DNA of 38,172 nt from Oscillospiraceae bacterium (GTDB lineage: Bacteria > Bacillota_A > Clostridia > Oscillospirales > Ruminococcaceae). The notes below the pieces were generated by a model. It saw nothing but the letters and a program-made list of their open reading frames with translations, was not told the DNA's origin and did no database searches. The stretch covers positions 1 through 38,172 of the forward strand of contig JAGAJA010000101.1 in NCBI GenBank assembly GCA_017829075.1. Direction: 5' to 3'. The position numbers and the translations under genes are program-made. Positions 18,287 to 26,861 of this stretch are shown here, piece by piece; within the stretch, counting starts at the first letter, position 1; each line of letters starts with the position of its first letter.

Positions 18287-19383
18287 TTACCGACCGTCCC
18301 ATTTATTTCTTTATTCAGCTCGTTTGAACTGATGTAATTTATCGAATTTATCAGTATCCGGCTAAGTTCGCTCAGAGTGATCTCGTGCTGCGGCACCGAC
18401 AGAACGTCTCTTATGACTGTCCCTATCGAGTTCTGAAGGATATCCGCCGGATAAGGCTCAGCAAGAGTGCAGCGCAGCCTTTCTGCGTTCAGCAGTTCAT
18501 CAGGAGCTGCGACCCCGCAATGGTTCATATACGGGTGCCTGCCCCTGCTTATCAGCCGGTACAATATCACGCTCAGGCTGTAGACCTCATAATTGCTCTT
18601 TTTTGGCGGGCAATACTGAGTATAATACGACATATAGCTGCCGAGCGGGTAATACTGCCCGAAGCAGCGGGGTATACGGCAGTCGAGGTAATGCTTACGC
18701 GTACTGCCGGAACCCGAAATATAGACCATGCAGTCTGAAAAAGCGCCGTAATGCGTACCCCTTTTTTCAAGCTCCAGAAGCTGTCCTGAAATCGTACCGC
18801 ATATCACAAGCGCGTCACGGACAGTCAATTTCTCCCTTCTGATATAGACGGGCAGCGGAACTGCGTCGTTCATCAGCGTGAAGATATGGTATATCCCGTT
18901 CAGCTCTGAATACATCGCCTCGCAGCGGTAATTCAGCGATGGAATGCCCGCAGCGGCACACAGCGCCGAAAATGACAGACATTCCTTTGAGAACGAATCT
19001 GCAAACTGCTTCGCAGGCATTCCGGAATCTTCATCGAAAATGCCGCTGCACAGCTTCATGCAGTCGCGCTCGACCGCTGACGGAAATATGAGATGCCTTA
19101 TCACAAGGGGAATACATTCCTCGCCGCTTGCGCTCACCGCACGGTAATAGTCCGCGCCCATCAGCGAGAACATCTTCCCGGTAAGCCGCATACCCATTAC
19201 AATAAAACCGGTAAGGTCGGTTTCGGAAGTTGCCGCGTCAGCGCTGAAAAACTGGCTTTCGGCGGCTATCATGCGCTTCTCGTTCTTACTGACGACTGCA
19301 TTTTCGTCCAGGCGGGCACTGCACGATGTGCAGAACATATCATTCTCGCCGACGACCGCGCCGCATTTCCTGCAAAAAAGCAT
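18283..19383 (-). CDS. Zinc-ribbon kinase-like protein, possible EssB/YukC counterpart
   Basis: The 366-residue protein starts with a zinc ribbon (CRKCGAVVGENDMFCTSC). The rest resembles a protein-kinase fold without a clear catalytic loop: a C-lobe-like stretch YEVYSLSVILYRLISRGRHP matches the kinase subdomain around D-x-W/Y-S-L-G. No HRD or DFG motif is evident, so it looks like a pseudokinase. EssB/YukC of type VIIb systems has a cytoplasmic pseudokinase domain, and the position next to EssC fits that role, but no membrane helix is visible here. Start ATG 19383 follows GGGGGACAGGT. Confidence 0.65.
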   Translation of the reverse strand: MLFCRKCGAVVGENDMFCTSCSARLDENAVVSKNEKRMIAAESQFFSADAATSETDLTGFIVMGMRLTGKMFSLMGADYYRAVSASGEECIPLVIRHLIFPSAVERDCMKLCSGIFDEDSGMPAKQFADSFSKECLSFSALCAAAGIPSLNYRCEAMYSELNGIYHIFTLMNDAVPLPVYIRREKLTVRDALVICGTISGQLLELEKRGTHYGAFSDCMVYISGSGSTRKHYLDCRIPRCFGQYYPLGSYMSYYTQYCPPKKSNYEVYSLSVILYRLISRGRHPYMNHCGVAAPDELLNAERLRCTLAEPYPADILQNSIGTVIRDVLSVPQHEITLSELSRILINSINYISSNELNKEINGTVGK

Positions 19384-19400
19384 ACCTGTCCCCCAGACAT

Positions 19401-21521
19401 TTATTTTCTGGTAACATACCAGTCGTCATACATCGAGCCGTCGATATGCACCGTGTATTTCCGGCAGTCCCACAGCATTCCTGCCGGCGTCCAGCAGTCG
19501 AACATGAAGACCTGAATATTATATTCGCCGTCAGGGTACCATATCGGAGTGAAATGCACCCTGCTGTACTGCGGATTTGCCGCGTCATTATAATATCTCG
19601 AATATTGGTTTTTTTCAAGATACATGCTGTCAAAGCCATCATATTCAAGCAGCGAACCCTTGCGCGAATATCCCAGTTCAGGATACAGGACTACGCCTTT
19701 CTGGAATCCGCCGCTGAGGTCGTTGTCACCCGAAGTGCTGAACTGCCCGTCAATGCCGATGCCGTACCCCGATTTTGTATAGAGTTCGCCGCTGCGGTAA
19801 AATGCAGACGTGATATTCGGATAGCTTATCGGCCGCGTTCCGTCCATGCTGACGGATTTCGTATATTCGTTCTTGGTCAGGAAGACAATTTCATCGCCGT
19901 CGGGCTTTTTCCATGCATTGGCGGTGTAGGTTATCCAGCTTGCTTCAAGCTGCGGCGTATAGCCGGAAACATCGCCGGACGGCTGAACGAATCCCTTTGG
20001 CGCCACATCGTCAGATTTTGTGTCATCCGGCATTCTTATCATATCCCTCAGGTCTGACACGTTCACCGTGAAAATGTAGTCGCTGTTCTCGGCATCCGGG
20101 TGTTCGGCAACGCCGGAATTTGATTTATATGACAGTTCTCCTCTCGGCGAACTTGCTTCAACTTTAAACTTCCATGTACCGACGGTCCTGCCGGTGTACC
20201 AGTTGTCGTAAACGTATGTGACCGCTGACGTCAGCGTTTCGTCCCCAGGCAGTCCGTCGCAGTACAATGTCACCTCGCCCGGATCTATGTCGCTGCCGGT
20301 GAACGTTGTAAGAGTGAGCTTAAGCCCGTAGCCGTTGCCGTTTATGATGTCGCCATACGAAGGTATGAGCTCATGCTTTCCGTTGGTTTCCACCTTAAAC
20401 GACAGCAAGCCCTGCGATTCTGTGAAGAAATCAGTGTTCTGGATCTCTATCGACAAATCATAAATCTCGTTCGGAAACAGAAAATCAACGCCCAGTTCTT
20501 CGATTATCGTTCTGTTGATTTTTGTTATAACATCTATGCCTCCTATACCATGTCTATTATCCCAATTAAACGTTGTTTTTCTCAAGGTATCTTTGTCTCC
20601 TTCAGAAATCTCTTTGAAAGAGAGAGAGGGTATGTCGCTGCCGAAATTGATGGTGGTATCTTTGGTAGGCGTACAGCACAGCGGACCTGCAACAGCAGTC
20701 AGAGTACCCATGCAGGCGTGAATGCTGTTTCCCTTAGCAAATGTAGCTTTATAGGTGCCTATATTTTTCTGAGCATATATCGCCCATTCAGTTGCCGAAC
20801 CATAAAAGAACACAGGTTCTTTATTTTGATTAAATCCATCTACAAACCAGAAAACCGGCTCCAGCACAATAACGTAATCAGGGTCAAGGTATATATTGCC
20901 TGCCATTTTAACAGTTTCATAGAAATAATATCCCATGCCGTTAAAAAGACGCTGAAATGGAATCGCGTCCAGCTGCAATAAAAACGATGAAAAGCTGTAT
21001 TTGTCATCAAAGTAATATATTCCGTTAGATGCTTCCAGGCACCAAAGCGGAGATAGTCCTCGCCTGACGTTATCATCATCATCGGAGAGCTTGTCCACAC
21101 TCAGACTTGCGGGGGATACTTGCTGAAGTTCCATTGAAGCTATATTTCCGTTTGCACTTCCGTAGTACTCATTCAGATAATCCAGTTTGCAGCCCTGACA
21201 GAAAACTTTCTCATATTTTTCAACGTTTGCCTCATACAAATCTATATTGAGCGTTTCATAAGAGCCTTTCATCGGCGAACCATCAGTGTTCCACCTTTCT
21301 CCATCGTAGAAAAAGTCCTTTGTCGCTTCGCAGACGCCTGTTCTGAGGTTACAGACAGAAATACGTATAGCCTGTTTGTTATCCCACCAGTTTCCGCAGT
21401 TGAATAACTCATATTCGTTCGCGCTGACATCGCCGTTCAGAGGGAACAGCACTAAAACAAACGACAGACAAAGCACTAACGCAAGTATTCGTTTTACTGA
21501 CTTCAAACGTAGTTCTTTCAC
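19401..21521 (-). CDS. Large secreted protein of the secretion cluster
   Basis: A signal peptide (KRILALVLCLSFVLVLFPLNGDVSA) is followed by about 670 residues rich in aromatic and Asn/Asp residues, with beta-sandwich character. The C-terminal part holds YPDGEYNIQVFMFDCWTPAG. I recognise no family. GTG 21521 is preferred over TTG 21527 because it sits seven bases after GAGG. The gene lies 17 bases before the kinase-like gene and 9 bases after the Thr/Pro-rich protein, so it is in the operon and probably acts at the cell surface. Confidence 0.7.
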   Translation of the reverse strand: MKELRLKSVKRILALVLCLSFVLVLFPLNGDVSANEYELFNCGNWWDNKQAIRISVCNLRTGVCEATKDFFYDGERWNTDGSPMKGSYETLNIDLYEANVEKYEKVFCQGCKLDYLNEYYGSANGNIASMELQQVSPASLSVDKLSDDDDNVRRGLSPLWCLEASNGIYYFDDKYSFSSFLLQLDAIPFQRLFNGMGYYFYETVKMAGNIYLDPDYVIVLEPVFWFVDGFNQNKEPVFFYGSATEWAIYAQKNIGTYKATFAKGNSIHACMGTLTAVAGPLCCTPTKDTTINFGSDIPSLSFKEISEGDKDTLRKTTFNWDNRHGIGGIDVITKINRTIIEELGVDFLFPNEIYDLSIEIQNTDFFTESQGLLSFKVETNGKHELIPSYGDIINGNGYGLKLTLTTFTGSDIDPGEVTLYCDGLPGDETLTSAVTYVYDNWYTGRTVGTWKFKVEASSPRGELSYKSNSGVAEHPDAENSDYIFTVNVSDLRDMIRMPDDTKSDDVAPKGFVQPSGDVSGYTPQLEASWITYTANAWKKPDGDEIVFLTKNEYTKSVSMDGTRPISYPNITSAFYRSGELYTKSGYGIGIDGQFSTSGDNDLSGGFQKGVVLYPELGYSRKGSLLEYDGFDSMYLEKNQYSRYYNDAANPQYSRVHFTPIWYPDGEYNIQVFMFDCWTPAGMLWDCRKYTVHIDGSMYDDWYVTRK

Positions 21522-21536
21522 GTTCAAACCTCACAA

Positions 21537-22469
21537 TCAATGGAAAAAGTCGCTCAGCTTACCCTCAAACGGTTCGACCGTTTCAAGGTCGGAAATATCA
21601 GGAAGACGATCCCAGCGCTCATCGGGCTCGTCCTGTTTTTTCGTGGTGGCTGTCGTGCCGGAGGACGTGGTGCTCTCCCCGGAGCGCGCAGTTGTCCGCG
21701 CCGATGTGGAAGACTTTGTGGTTGCCGCACCGGTCGTTGCTGCGGTAGTCCACGAGCCGCTCCCCGTGGTGTATTCCGGCACTGTCGCGGCGGGAACGGT
21801 GTACTCAGGGTCAGCGTACTCGCCGGAGCCAGCCCCGGTCGTATCGCCGCCCGTTGACGGGGGAACGGTTATATCGCCGGACGGGTAAATATCCCGCTTA
21901 TTAGCAGGAACTATGATACTCTCCCCGACAGCGACGCCGGGAACTATTATCCCGGACTCGACAGGCTCGCCGCCGTCTCCGGAATCAGTCATTGCACCGG
22001 TATCACGGGAGGACGTAACTGCGGGGTCGCCACCGCGCGGGTCAGCCGGATCTCCTGACGGAGAAACGCCTGGGACTGCTCCGCTGCCGTCTCCGCCCGG
22101 AACGTTTCCGGGAGTGTTACCGGAGGCGTTTCCGGGAGCGCCTGAATTATCCCCCGCCGATGGGCTGTTTATATCAGATACGGCGGTATCGTCATTCCCT
22201 GAGGTATGGATAATATCTCCGGGGATAAAACTGCCGCTGTCGTAGCTGGTTTCGGGGGCGTTCGAGGTCTGGTTCTCATTGCTGAGATCGACCAGCTTTC
22301 CCACCAGAAAATATCCGCCAACGACAAGAACAGCGCATACTCCCGCTGTAACTCCGACCATCACGCCGCGCCTGCCGGGACCGTATTGTATCTTATCCTG
22401 CTTCGATATTTTATCCTCGGCGTTTTCAAGCTCCTCTACCTTTTTGCTGATATCGCTTTTCTTTTTCAT
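21537..22469 (-). CDS. Membrane-anchored Thr/Ser/Pro/Gly-rich stalk protein
   Basis: The 310-residue protein has a charged cytoplasmic N-terminus (about 35 residues), a membrane helix (VMVGVTAGVCAVLVVGGYFL), a long low-complexity extracellular region with repeated GNASGNTPGNVPGG-like and TT/ST runs, and an acidic C-terminus (LPDISDLETVEPFEGKLSD). It resembles a wall-spanning stalk and may link the cytoplasmic apparatus to the secreted proteins next door. AGGAGG precedes the ATG. The repetitive DNA is GC-rich and probably prone to length change. Confidence 0.7.
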   Translation of the reverse strand: MKKKSDISKKVEELENAEDKISKQDKIQYGPGRRGVMVGVTAGVCAVLVVGGYFLVGKLVDLSNENQTSNAPETSYDSGSFIPGDIIHTSGNDDTAVSDINSPSAGDNSGAPGNASGNTPGNVPGGDGSGAVPGVSPSGDPADPRGGDPAVTSSRDTGAMTDSGDGGEPVESGIIVPGVAVGESIIVPANKRDIYPSGDITVPPSTGGDTTGAGSGEYADPEYTVPAATVPEYTTGSGSWTTAATTGAATTKSSTSARTTARSGESTTSSGTTATTKKQDEPDERWDRLPDISDLETVEPFEGKLSDFFH

Positions 22470-22511
22470 AGCTTATTTTCCTCCTGACAAGTGGACAGAA
22501 AACCACGTCAT

Positions 22512-22540
22512 GCCTGCACAAAAACCGGTTCTGTGCAGGC
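22512..22540 (-). terminator. Intergenic hairpin, possible attenuator
   Basis: GCCTGCACA (22512-22520) and TGTGCAGGC (22532-22540) form a perfect 9-bp stem between the lipoprotein gene and the stalk-protein gene. On the minus strand no U tract follows, so it is more likely an mRNA stability or attenuation element than a full terminator. Confidence 0.4.
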
Positions 22541-22564
22541 TGATATGTTTTTAATTATCGTGTA

Positions 22565-25264
22565 TCATACTGCCGAAGTCTCACCGCTGACGAATATCAT
22601 GCAGACCGATCTGTATTTTCCGTCCTCAGTTGAAATGACGATGGTAGTCTGACCTTCTCCCACGGCAGTGACCGTACCGTTTCCGGATACCTTTGCAACG
22701 CTCTCGTCTTCCGATACATACCTGACCTTGCTTATGTCGTAACCATCGGGTACTTCCTTTACTGTCACCTGACCGCTCTGACCCGGCACAAGGGACAAAG
22801 CATATGCGTCGATGACAAACGCACTGGTAGTCCTCGGAATTATGCCGCCGTTTCCGACGTTTAAAGTGCACTGCGCAGAATACAGTCCGTCCTTTGTGGA
22901 GACAGTCACCACGGCAGCTCCGTCTGCAAGTCCGGTCAGTTCCATCTGCTTCTTGTCTTCACCGGAATACTTCCTGTATTTCTTCTCGGAATAGTTCACC
23001 GCGCCGCCCGAATTGCTGATGAGCTTCAGCAGACCCTTGACGCTTATGTTAGTATGAATGCAGTCCTGCACGGACGCGATATCGCCCTTGTCTACCGAGA
23101 ATACGAGGTCGTTTGCGGTGTAGCCCTTGGGCAGCTTGGTGACCTTTAATTTTTCGTATTTCTCGCCGACAGCAAGCGCCAGCGTATCGTTGTTCAGCTC
23201 AATGTTCGAACCCTGCTCTATCTGGAACGAATCTCCCTTGCCTCTCGTGCAGCTTTTCACCACGCCGTTGTCGGTTTCGTAATGGAAAGTATAGAAAGGA
23301 TCGTTTTCGCCGAGAACCGTGTAGGAAAGCCCGTTCACTACCTTTCCTATCAGGCAGTTGGAAGTGCAGAACTGAAGCTCAACGATAGGATAAGCGATGA
23401 AGTCAACGCAGCCTTGCATCTCCTCGGAAAGCTGGAGCGACAATCCGCTGCCGCCCTCCTGGGTGCCGCCGAACATACCCGTGGGCATCGCGCATTCCTG
23501 CACAACAGAACCGGTAACGGTGTCCAGCTGATAGAACTTGCTGTTTACTCTTGCGCCGACCCCAAGGTTGACCCCGGCGTCAATGGCGGTGAATCCGAGC
23601 AGTCCGACACCTGCGCCAAGGAACAGGCGGAGTTCCGCCTTTGCCTTCATATCGAGCGATTTGCTGTTGCTGAACTGTGCGACAGGGCGCAGATTCTTTT
23701 TGGTATACTCAACGCCGCAGCGCGCGTTAGTATCGACTGTAAAGCTGATCTCGCCGCTGAGCGACAGATTAAGGCGCACGATAAACTCCGCGTCTATTCC
23801 GATGGGCGTGGGAACAACGAACTTGAACAGCGGAGCATTGAGCTCGCCCGCCGCCTTTCCCATGTCCTTGTCAAGCAGGCTTATCGCAGAAGAAACTACA
23901 TTATAGAACTCCTCCAGGTCGTCGCCGGTGAGGACCCCGCCGTCTGAGAACGCCATCATGCCGTTGTTTGCGGCAAAATCATGGCTGTAGGAGAACTTTC
24001 CGCCAAGATGGTCGTTCATATTGAGGACGAATCTGGCGCTCTTTATATCAGGTCTCCATACTTTCCATTTCCAGTCAAGTTTCGCGTCGATGCCGATGGT
24101 CGTGCTCTTCTCAAACTTTACCTTGACATCCTTGCCGAGCTTCGTATCAATAGAAAACGACACGCCCGAAGCGCTGACTTTGTAGTTCACCTTGACATTT
24201 TTTCCGAGCGATATTGAACCGGAGCCTTTGACTTTCTTGGTACCAAGGTATTCTCTCTGCGGCTGTCCGTTCCTGTTGGCGATAACATTTCCGCCTGAAT
24301 ATATCACGTTATCCGACTCAACTCCGCCGCTCAGCCTGTTGCCCTGCATATCGTAGACTACCGCTTCGCTGAGGTCGAGCTGTCCGCTGTACTGTACGTC
24401 AACGCTGTCGTATACCTCGTACAGCTCCGCTTTGTGAGTGTTCAGCGTCCGGCTGCCGTCTGCATTTTCGGTTATGCTGTCAACGACCACTGCAAATGCG
24501 GTAGGGGTCTGGGAATCAGCCGGCAGGGTCAGCACCGAGCCCTGCTTGACGTCGATATTCTGCCCGGCGTCAATATGTATCTTCTTATCTGAGTTATCAG
24601 AATAATTTCCGTTTTCATCTATTACTCCGAGGTCTCCGCTGTACTCTACGGTATATCTTACCGGAACAGGCTCCGCTTCATCGGCTGCAAGACCGCCGAA
24701 ATTGAGCACCTCCGGCTTTACCGCGCTTTTATTGTAATTCTCCGCATAGGTGAGTCCGACCCACTTTTCGTACGCCGCAGCTGCCGCCTCGTCGGCTTCC
24801 GCGCGGGTGAGTATCTTTTCGGGCGAGAAGCGGCTGCCGCCGTCAAGCGTGAATATTCCCTCGCTGACCGCAATGGAAACCGCCTGCAGGTCGCTTATCT
24901 TGTCGGAATCCGCTATCTCAGCCGAAGCGTCATAGTCGAACGCCATCGCTGAAACCAGAGTATCAGCGGCAAATTCCTTTGTTACCTTATCCGCAAGACG
25001 GATACCCTGCTCAGGGTCAACAAGACCCCATTCCGCCGCTATCTGGACGGTATCGAAATCCTCGTTGGAAGAAGTTACATTCGGGAAGAACGGCTCCTCG
25101 CTGGTGTAATACAGCATATTGAAATCCGTTTCCACCTTGTCCAGCCACTCGGCAACAGTGTAGCTGTCCGCGCCCGAACTTCCGGCGCAGCCCGTCAGGC
25201 ACGGAAGCATACAACCCGCCCACAGGGCGCCTGCAAGCACCGCAGAAATTATCCGTTTTATCAT
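22565..25264 (-). CDS. Surface lipoprotein with SLH-like and Ig-like (Big_2) domains
   Basis: ATG 25264 is chosen over the in-frame GTG at 25273 because GGTGAGG lies directly before it. The signal ends in a lipobox LTGC with Cys26, followed by a Ser/Gly linker, so it is a predicted lipoprotein. Residues about 35-170 resemble SLH-type repeats (FAADTLVSAMAFDYD and FSPEKILTRAEADEAAAAAY). The middle is a large beta-rich region. The C-terminal ~200 residues contain two Big_2-like segments (VAKVSGNGTVTAVGEGQTTI). It is the first gene after the WXG100 trio and likely forms an extracellular part of the system. Confidence 0.8.
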   Translation of the reverse strand: MIKRIISAVLAGALWAGCMLPCLTGCAGSSGADSYTVAEWLDKVETDFNMLYYTSEEPFFPNVTSSNEDFDTVQIAAEWGLVDPEQGIRLADKVTKEFAADTLVSAMAFDYDASAEIADSDKISDLQAVSIAVSEGIFTLDGGSRFSPEKILTRAEADEAAAAAYEKWVGLTYAENYNKSAVKPEVLNFGGLAADEAEPVPVRYTVEYSGDLGVIDENGNYSDNSDKKIHIDAGQNIDVKQGSVLTLPADSQTPTAFAVVVDSITENADGSRTLNTHKAELYEVYDSVDVQYSGQLDLSEAVVYDMQGNRLSGGVESDNVIYSGGNVIANRNGQPQREYLGTKKVKGSGSISLGKNVKVNYKVSASGVSFSIDTKLGKDVKVKFEKSTTIGIDAKLDWKWKVWRPDIKSARFVLNMNDHLGGKFSYSHDFAANNGMMAFSDGGVLTGDDLEEFYNVVSSAISLLDKDMGKAAGELNAPLFKFVVPTPIGIDAEFIVRLNLSLSGEISFTVDTNARCGVEYTKKNLRPVAQFSNSKSLDMKAKAELRLFLGAGVGLLGFTAIDAGVNLGVGARVNSKFYQLDTVTGSVVQECAMPTGMFGGTQEGGSGLSLQLSEEMQGCVDFIAYPIVELQFCTSNCLIGKVVNGLSYTVLGENDPFYTFHYETDNGVVKSCTRGKGDSFQIEQGSNIELNNDTLALAVGEKYEKLKVTKLPKGYTANDLVFSVDKGDIASVQDCIHTNISVKGLLKLISNSGGAVNYSEKKYRKYSGEDKKQMELTGLADGAAVVTVSTKDGLYSAQCTLNVGNGGIIPRTTSAFVIDAYALSLVPGQSGQVTVKEVPDGYDISKVRYVSEDESVAKVSGNGTVTAVGEGQTTIVISTEDGKYRSVCMIFVSGETSAV

Positions 25265-25369
25265 AAACCTCACCAGTTGTCCGTTTTACGGACCCTTCCT
25301 TTTTTGTTCAGCCTGCGCTGAATTTTTTATCCTTGGAACTTTTCTCTTTTTTAATTATTTATAATATCC

Positions 25370-25398
25370 GTCCGGCAGCAAAATCAACGCCGCCGGAC
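25370..25398 (-). promoter_or_regulatory. Stable hairpin after the WXG100 genes
   Basis: GTCCGGCAGC (25370-25379) pairs with GCCGCCGGAC (25389-25398) over ten positions (one G-U in the minus RNA) with a 9-base loop. It lies just downstream of the third WXG100 stop at 25415. The minus strand continues AT-rich without a U run. A 3' hairpin of this sort could protect the WXG100 mRNA and set its level above the downstream genes. Confidence 0.55.
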
Positions 25399-25414
25399 AG
25401 ATACTGAATAGGAA

Positions 25415-25744
25415 TCAAACAAAGGGTGCTACGCTGCTATCCAGATTGGTTTGAACATCTCTGCTTGTTGCTGTATACTCAGTTACAGCATCATTGAGGA
25501 ATTTAACATATTCATCAATTACCTGTTTGAACTCAGAAAAACGCTGGTTAGCCATCTTTTCAAACCTCTCCTTGCAGGCAGCTGCGTCAGTTGAGATATA
25601 GACATCTTCTCCTTCTGAATTGACAGTCTTCATGGCATTCCGTATTTCCTCAAGCTTGTTGTTGAGGTTGGTATTTACGGTCTGCATACTGATTGCGCAT
25701 TCCTTTACAGCGCCATAATCAATACTTAAATTAACATTAGCCAT
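25415..25744 (-). CDS. WXG100-superfamily protein lacking the WxG motif (109 aa)
   Basis: The 109-residue all-helical protein has the size and two-helix layout of ESAT-6/WXG100 proteins, but the turn between helices (EGEDVYISTDAAACKERFEK) has no Trp-x-Gly. It may be the partner of one of the two upstream Esx-like proteins or a divergent substrate. An AGGT-containing site precedes the ATG. It is third in the trio, 18 bases after the second gene. Confidence 0.75.
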   Translation of the reverse strand: MANVNLSIDYGAVKECAISMQTVNTNLNNKLEEIRNAMKTVNSEGEDVYISTDAAACKERFEKMANQRFSEFKQVIDEYVKFLNDAVTEYTATSRDVQTNLDSSVAPFV

Positions 25745-25762
25745 TTTGATTTACCTCCGTTA

Positions 25763-26083
25763 TCAATATCCTTTAGCGTCCTTAGTCAGCTTGTTTGCTT
25801 CATCTACCATGTATTGCTGCTTTTTGTCATAGAAGTCTGCAGCGTGTCTTAAGTGCTTAGCATACTGTTCCAGCACACTATACATGTTGGTGAAATCGTT
25901 GTGGAAACCCTCAAGCCGAGCTAAAACTGCTTCAGCATCTTTGCCGCTCCAGGCTTTCTTTACATCGTTAACAACCGTGTCGTAAAGCTGATTTTCGTAA
26001 ATGTCCTTATAGTCGTTTGCCAGTTGTTCTACGTTGTTTGCAAGGGTACGCATGGAACCGCTGGATACTATTACATCTGCCAT
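25763..26083 (-). CDS. WXG100 protein with canonical WSG turn
   Basis: The 106-residue helical hairpin has the turn KKAWSGKDAE (Trp45, Gly47), the defining WXG100 motif. After the second helix the C-terminus has a YDKKQQYMVDEANKL stretch; a strict YxxxD/E signal (YMVDE) is present near residue 94. WXG100 proteins are small secreted substrates of EssC-type machines and usually dimerise. It is clearly a paralogue of the upstream gene, sharing LADxxExLAxxYxxxYExxLYxTVVxxxxxAxxG. Confidence 0.88.
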   Translation of the reverse strand: MADVIVSSGSMRTLANNVEQLANDYKDIYENQLYDTVVNDVKKAWSGKDAEAVLARLEGFHNDFTNMYSVLEQYAKHLRHAADFYDKKQQYMVDEANKLTKDAKGY

Positions 26084-26144
26084 GATTCATTACCTCCGTA
26101 ATATTTTATTTATTTCAGCGGCAGGCGCCGCATTGGATACGTTA

Positions 26145-26459
26145 TCATTTAACGTCCTGCTTAAGTTCCTTTGCCCTGGTTTCTATTTCGGTCTGCATAT
26201 CGTCGTACGCCCTTGCCGCGTACCTGAGATGAGCCACATACTGGTCGATGACCGCTTTTAGTCTGGCGAAATCGTTTCTGAATCCCTCCAGCCCGTGTAT
26301 CATCGCGTCTGCGTCTATGCCCTTGTACGCACGGCGTATGCTGTCAACGACAGTGCCATAAAGGTCGTATTCATATAAATGCTGATATTCTTCCGCAAGC
26401 CTTTCGAGTTTATCGGCAAGACGCCTAATTTCCCCTGAATCAACTTTTATGTTTGGCAT
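26145..26459 (-). CDS. WXG100 paralogue with Tyr in place of Trp
   Basis: This 104-residue protein aligns without gaps to the neighbouring WXG100 protein over its first half, but the turn reads RRAYKGID, with Tyr45 replacing Trp45. The second helix (GLEGFRNDFARLKAVIDQYVAHLRYAA, shown in family by its GLEGF/HNDF pattern in both paralogues) is conserved. It is the first gene after the promoter at 26504-26532 and would be the most strongly transcribed of the cluster. A heterodimer of the two paralogues is plausible. Confidence 0.85.
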   Translation of the reverse strand: MPNIKVDSGEIRRLADKLERLAEEYQHLYEYDLYGTVVDSIRRAYKGIDADAMIHGLEGFRNDFARLKAVIDQYVAHLRYAARAYDDMQTEIETRAKELKQDVK

Positions 26460-26503
26460 AACCGTTTCCCTCTGCAGATGATCTCTTTGTTTTTTCTGTC
26501 CTA

Positions 26504-26532
26504 ATCATACCACAGACCAAAAAGACATTCAA
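26504..26532 (-). promoter_or_regulatory. Promoter of the WXG100/secretion cluster
   Basis: On the minus strand TTGAAT (26527-26532) and TATGAT (26504-26509) are separated by 17 bases, about 45 bases upstream of the first WXG100 start. This is a good sigma-A promoter and the only clear one for the following 19 kb. Confidence 0.65.
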
Positions 26533-26861
26533 GTCAATTGGTATATTTGGTTTTAATGCGCGAAGAAATTGCAGTCAATGCCGCTCTTGGCGCAAAACAG
26601 CACCAAAATCAACGATAATTCGGGCGCATAATATAACAGCCGGCAGACAAGTGGGATAACTGTATCATATCTGTCAATCTGGTGCATTATTTGACGCTGA
26701 GTGTCAATTTTACAATTTTATCTACTGATTTAGCACCATTCACTCTAAGTCAAAAGGAAATATGTTATAATGATATACAGAAAATGCACATATACAAAAA
26801 ACAAGATGTGCTGTTAATCCTGCATGGCTCACCCACAGTCATGCACGATCAGGAGGACATA
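26533..26861. promoter_or_regulatory. Divergent regulatory region between secretion cluster and LytTR gene
   Basis: About 330 bases with no convincing ORF; the open frame reaching back to 26682 lacks a ribosome site, whereas AGGAGG precedes ATG 26862. TATAAT at 26766-26771 is a -10 candidate for the regulator, but no good -35 lies 17 bases upstream, which is common where an activator is needed. Short TGTCAAT repeats near 26675 and 26702 may be regulator sites. Confidence 0.45.
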
